Assembly (NCBI GenBank): GCA_014729055.1
Contig: WJKO01000126.1
Span: 1 to 5,913, forward strand
DNA: 5,913 nucleotides
Reading direction: 5' to 3'
Source of the DNA: Promethearchaeota archaeon
Lineage (GTDB): Archaea; Asgardarchaeota; Lokiarchaeia; Sigyniarchaeales; Promethearchaeaceae
The notes beneath the pieces are model-generated. The model made no database searches. It saw only the letters and a program-made list of their open reading frames with translations, and had not been told where the DNA came from. Both the position numbers and the translations under genes were made by a program. Every line of letters begins with the position of its first letter. Within the stretch, counting starts at the first letter, position 1. This document shows, piece by piece, positions 4,990 through 5,913 of this stretch.

Positions 4990-5913
4990 ATGTCAACCAA
5001 AATCAGAAAAATTAAATTAACACCAATCCACGTTCCCTTTAATAAAGTCGTTAGAGAGACGATGAAAGACGGCGAGGGCGGATTAGGAATGGCTATAAGG
5101 GCAGAAGAAGACTGGTTAGGTGGAGACTTTGTTATTTGCGAAATAGAAGACACCGAAGGTAATGTTGGTTGTAGTGAAGCGTTTGTTTGGTTGCCAGAAA
5201 CGGGCATATCTCCCGAAGGCATTATAACGATTATCAAAAAACTTCTGCACAAATATATCGTTAATCAACCACTTGATATTTCAAAAATAAACCATCGAAT
5301 GGATCTTAATCTGGCAAGAAATGAAGTTGCAAAGGGATTGATTGATTTAGCATGTTACGATTTGCTCGGTAAAAATCAAAATAAACGTGTATCTGAATTA
5401 TTCACTGACTCACTGGTTGAACGAATTCCACTTGCAGCATTAGTGCCATTAGCAGACATCGAGAAAATGGTCGAATTAGCAGAAACATTTAAAGCTATGG
5501 GATATAAAGCAATTCGCTATAAATTGGGGCATTCAATAGACAATGATGTCGAAATAACAGAAGCGTTGAGAAATGCATTAGGTCTTGATTATCACCTTCG
5601 TGTTGATTATAATCAAGCATATTCTCCAGAAGAAGCCATAAAGGCAATTAACGCGATTGAACCATATAATATAGGTTATGCTGAACAGCCCGTTGCAAAA
5701 GATGACTTTTTGGGAATGGTCAAGGTACAAAAAAACGTAAAAATTCCTATAATGGCTCACGAAAGTTTCTTTTCAGTTAACGATTTCAAAGCCCTTTATA
5801 AATTGGGAGCTGTTCGAGTGTTAGGTATTAATTCAGAAAGACCAGGAGGTATTACCCGGGCGATTGAGGTCATTGATTATGCACAATCAGAAAACATAGA
5901 CACAGTAATCCAC
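4990..5913 (+). CDS. Mandelate racemase-like enolase-superfamily enzyme, N-terminal 308 residues (3' end outside window)
   Basis: The frame runs from ATG 4990 to the window edge without a stop. AAAGGA at 4973-4978 is a somewhat distant ribosome site, and the gene begins 28 bases after the hydrolase stop. Enolase-superfamily enzymes bind Mg2+ and abstract the alpha-proton of a carboxylate, giving racemases, epimerases, dehydratases or cycloisomerases. Seen: an N-terminal capping domain at about 1-125, then the (beta/alpha) barrel. Metal ligands are Asp206 (RVDYNQ), Glu232 (YAEQP) and Glu258 (MAHES), spaced 26 and 26 as in mandelate racemase (Asp195, Glu221, Glu247). Lys178 matches the base Lys166, but the first Lys of the KxK motif is Arg176. 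Asn281 (INSERPGG) takes the place of Asp270 and His308 that of His297. This was compared by eye with the racemase sequence as I remember it. Probably a sugar-acid or hydroxy-acid dehydratase or epimerase; the last barrel strand is missing here. Confidence 0.88.
   Translation, partial: MSTKIRKIKLTPIHVPFNKVVRETMKDGEGGLGMAIRAEEDWLGGDFVICEIEDTEGNVGCSEAFVWLPETGISPEGIITIIKKLLHKYIVNQPLDISKINHRMDLNLARNEVAKGLIDLACYDLLGKNQNKRVSELFTDSLVERIPLAALVPLADIEKMVELAETFKAMGYKAIRYKLGHSIDNDVEITEALRNALGLDYHLRVDYNQAYSPEEAIKAINAIEPYNIGYAEQPVAKDDFLGMVKVQKNVKIPIMAHESFFSVNDFKALYKLGAVRVLGINSERPGGITRAIEVIDYAQSENIDTVIH

Noticed and set aside
3898..5760. Several minus-strand frames of 60-89 residues
   Set aside because: They run opposite the conserved hydrolase and enolase-superfamily domains, have no ribosome sites that I could see and show no family features.

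Overview
The window is AT-rich and reads like an archaeal genome. The main reasons are a full-length HerA-type ATPase (a mostly archaeal family), Shine-Dalgarno sites of the GGAG type, TATA-like A/T boxes upstream of genes instead of clear -35/-10 pairs, and T-rich tracts without GC hairpins at gene ends. The codon use and gene mix would fit an Asgard or similar mesophilic archaeon. That placement is an inference; no rRNA or other taxonomic marker is present.

Layout: (1) 1-305, plus strand, the last 100 codons of a Gfo/Idh/MocA-family dehydrogenase, cut by the window edge. (2) 382-1476, plus, a ketol-acid reductoisomerase-like (KARI/IlvC-fold) protein whose catalytic His and Lys positions are changed. 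(3) 1507-3009, minus, a HerA-like hexameric DNA-translocase ATPase with a coiled-coil tail, convergent with the KARI-like gene. (4) 3010-3164, a divergent intergenic region with 11-bp direct repeats and phased TTGAT/ATCAA half-sites. (5) about 3165-4961, plus, an alpha/beta hydrolase with an N-terminal membrane anchor and an eight-helix C-terminal membrane domain. Its true start lacks an ATG/GTG/TTG codon. (6) 4990-5913, plus, the first 308 codons of an enolase-superfamily (mandelate racemase-like) enzyme, cut by the window edge. It lies 28 bases after the hydrolase and is probably co-transcribed with it.

How the genes may work together: a Gfo/Idh/MocA dehydrogenase, a reductoisomerase-fold enzyme that has probably left branched-chain amino-acid synthesis, and an enolase-superfamily acid racemase/dehydratase all suit the handling of sugar acids or other small 2-hydroxy/2-keto acids. 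This is a context inference only. HerA sits between them on the other strand, has no nurA, mre11 or rad50 neighbour in view, and is probably unrelated to that metabolism.

No RNA gene, insertion sequence, CRISPR array or origin was seen. The most interesting points are the rebuilt active site of the KARI-like protein, the hydrolase fused to a polytopic membrane domain with its unusual start, the altered acid/base residues of the enolase-superfamily enzyme, and the organised repeats between herA and the hydrolase gene.
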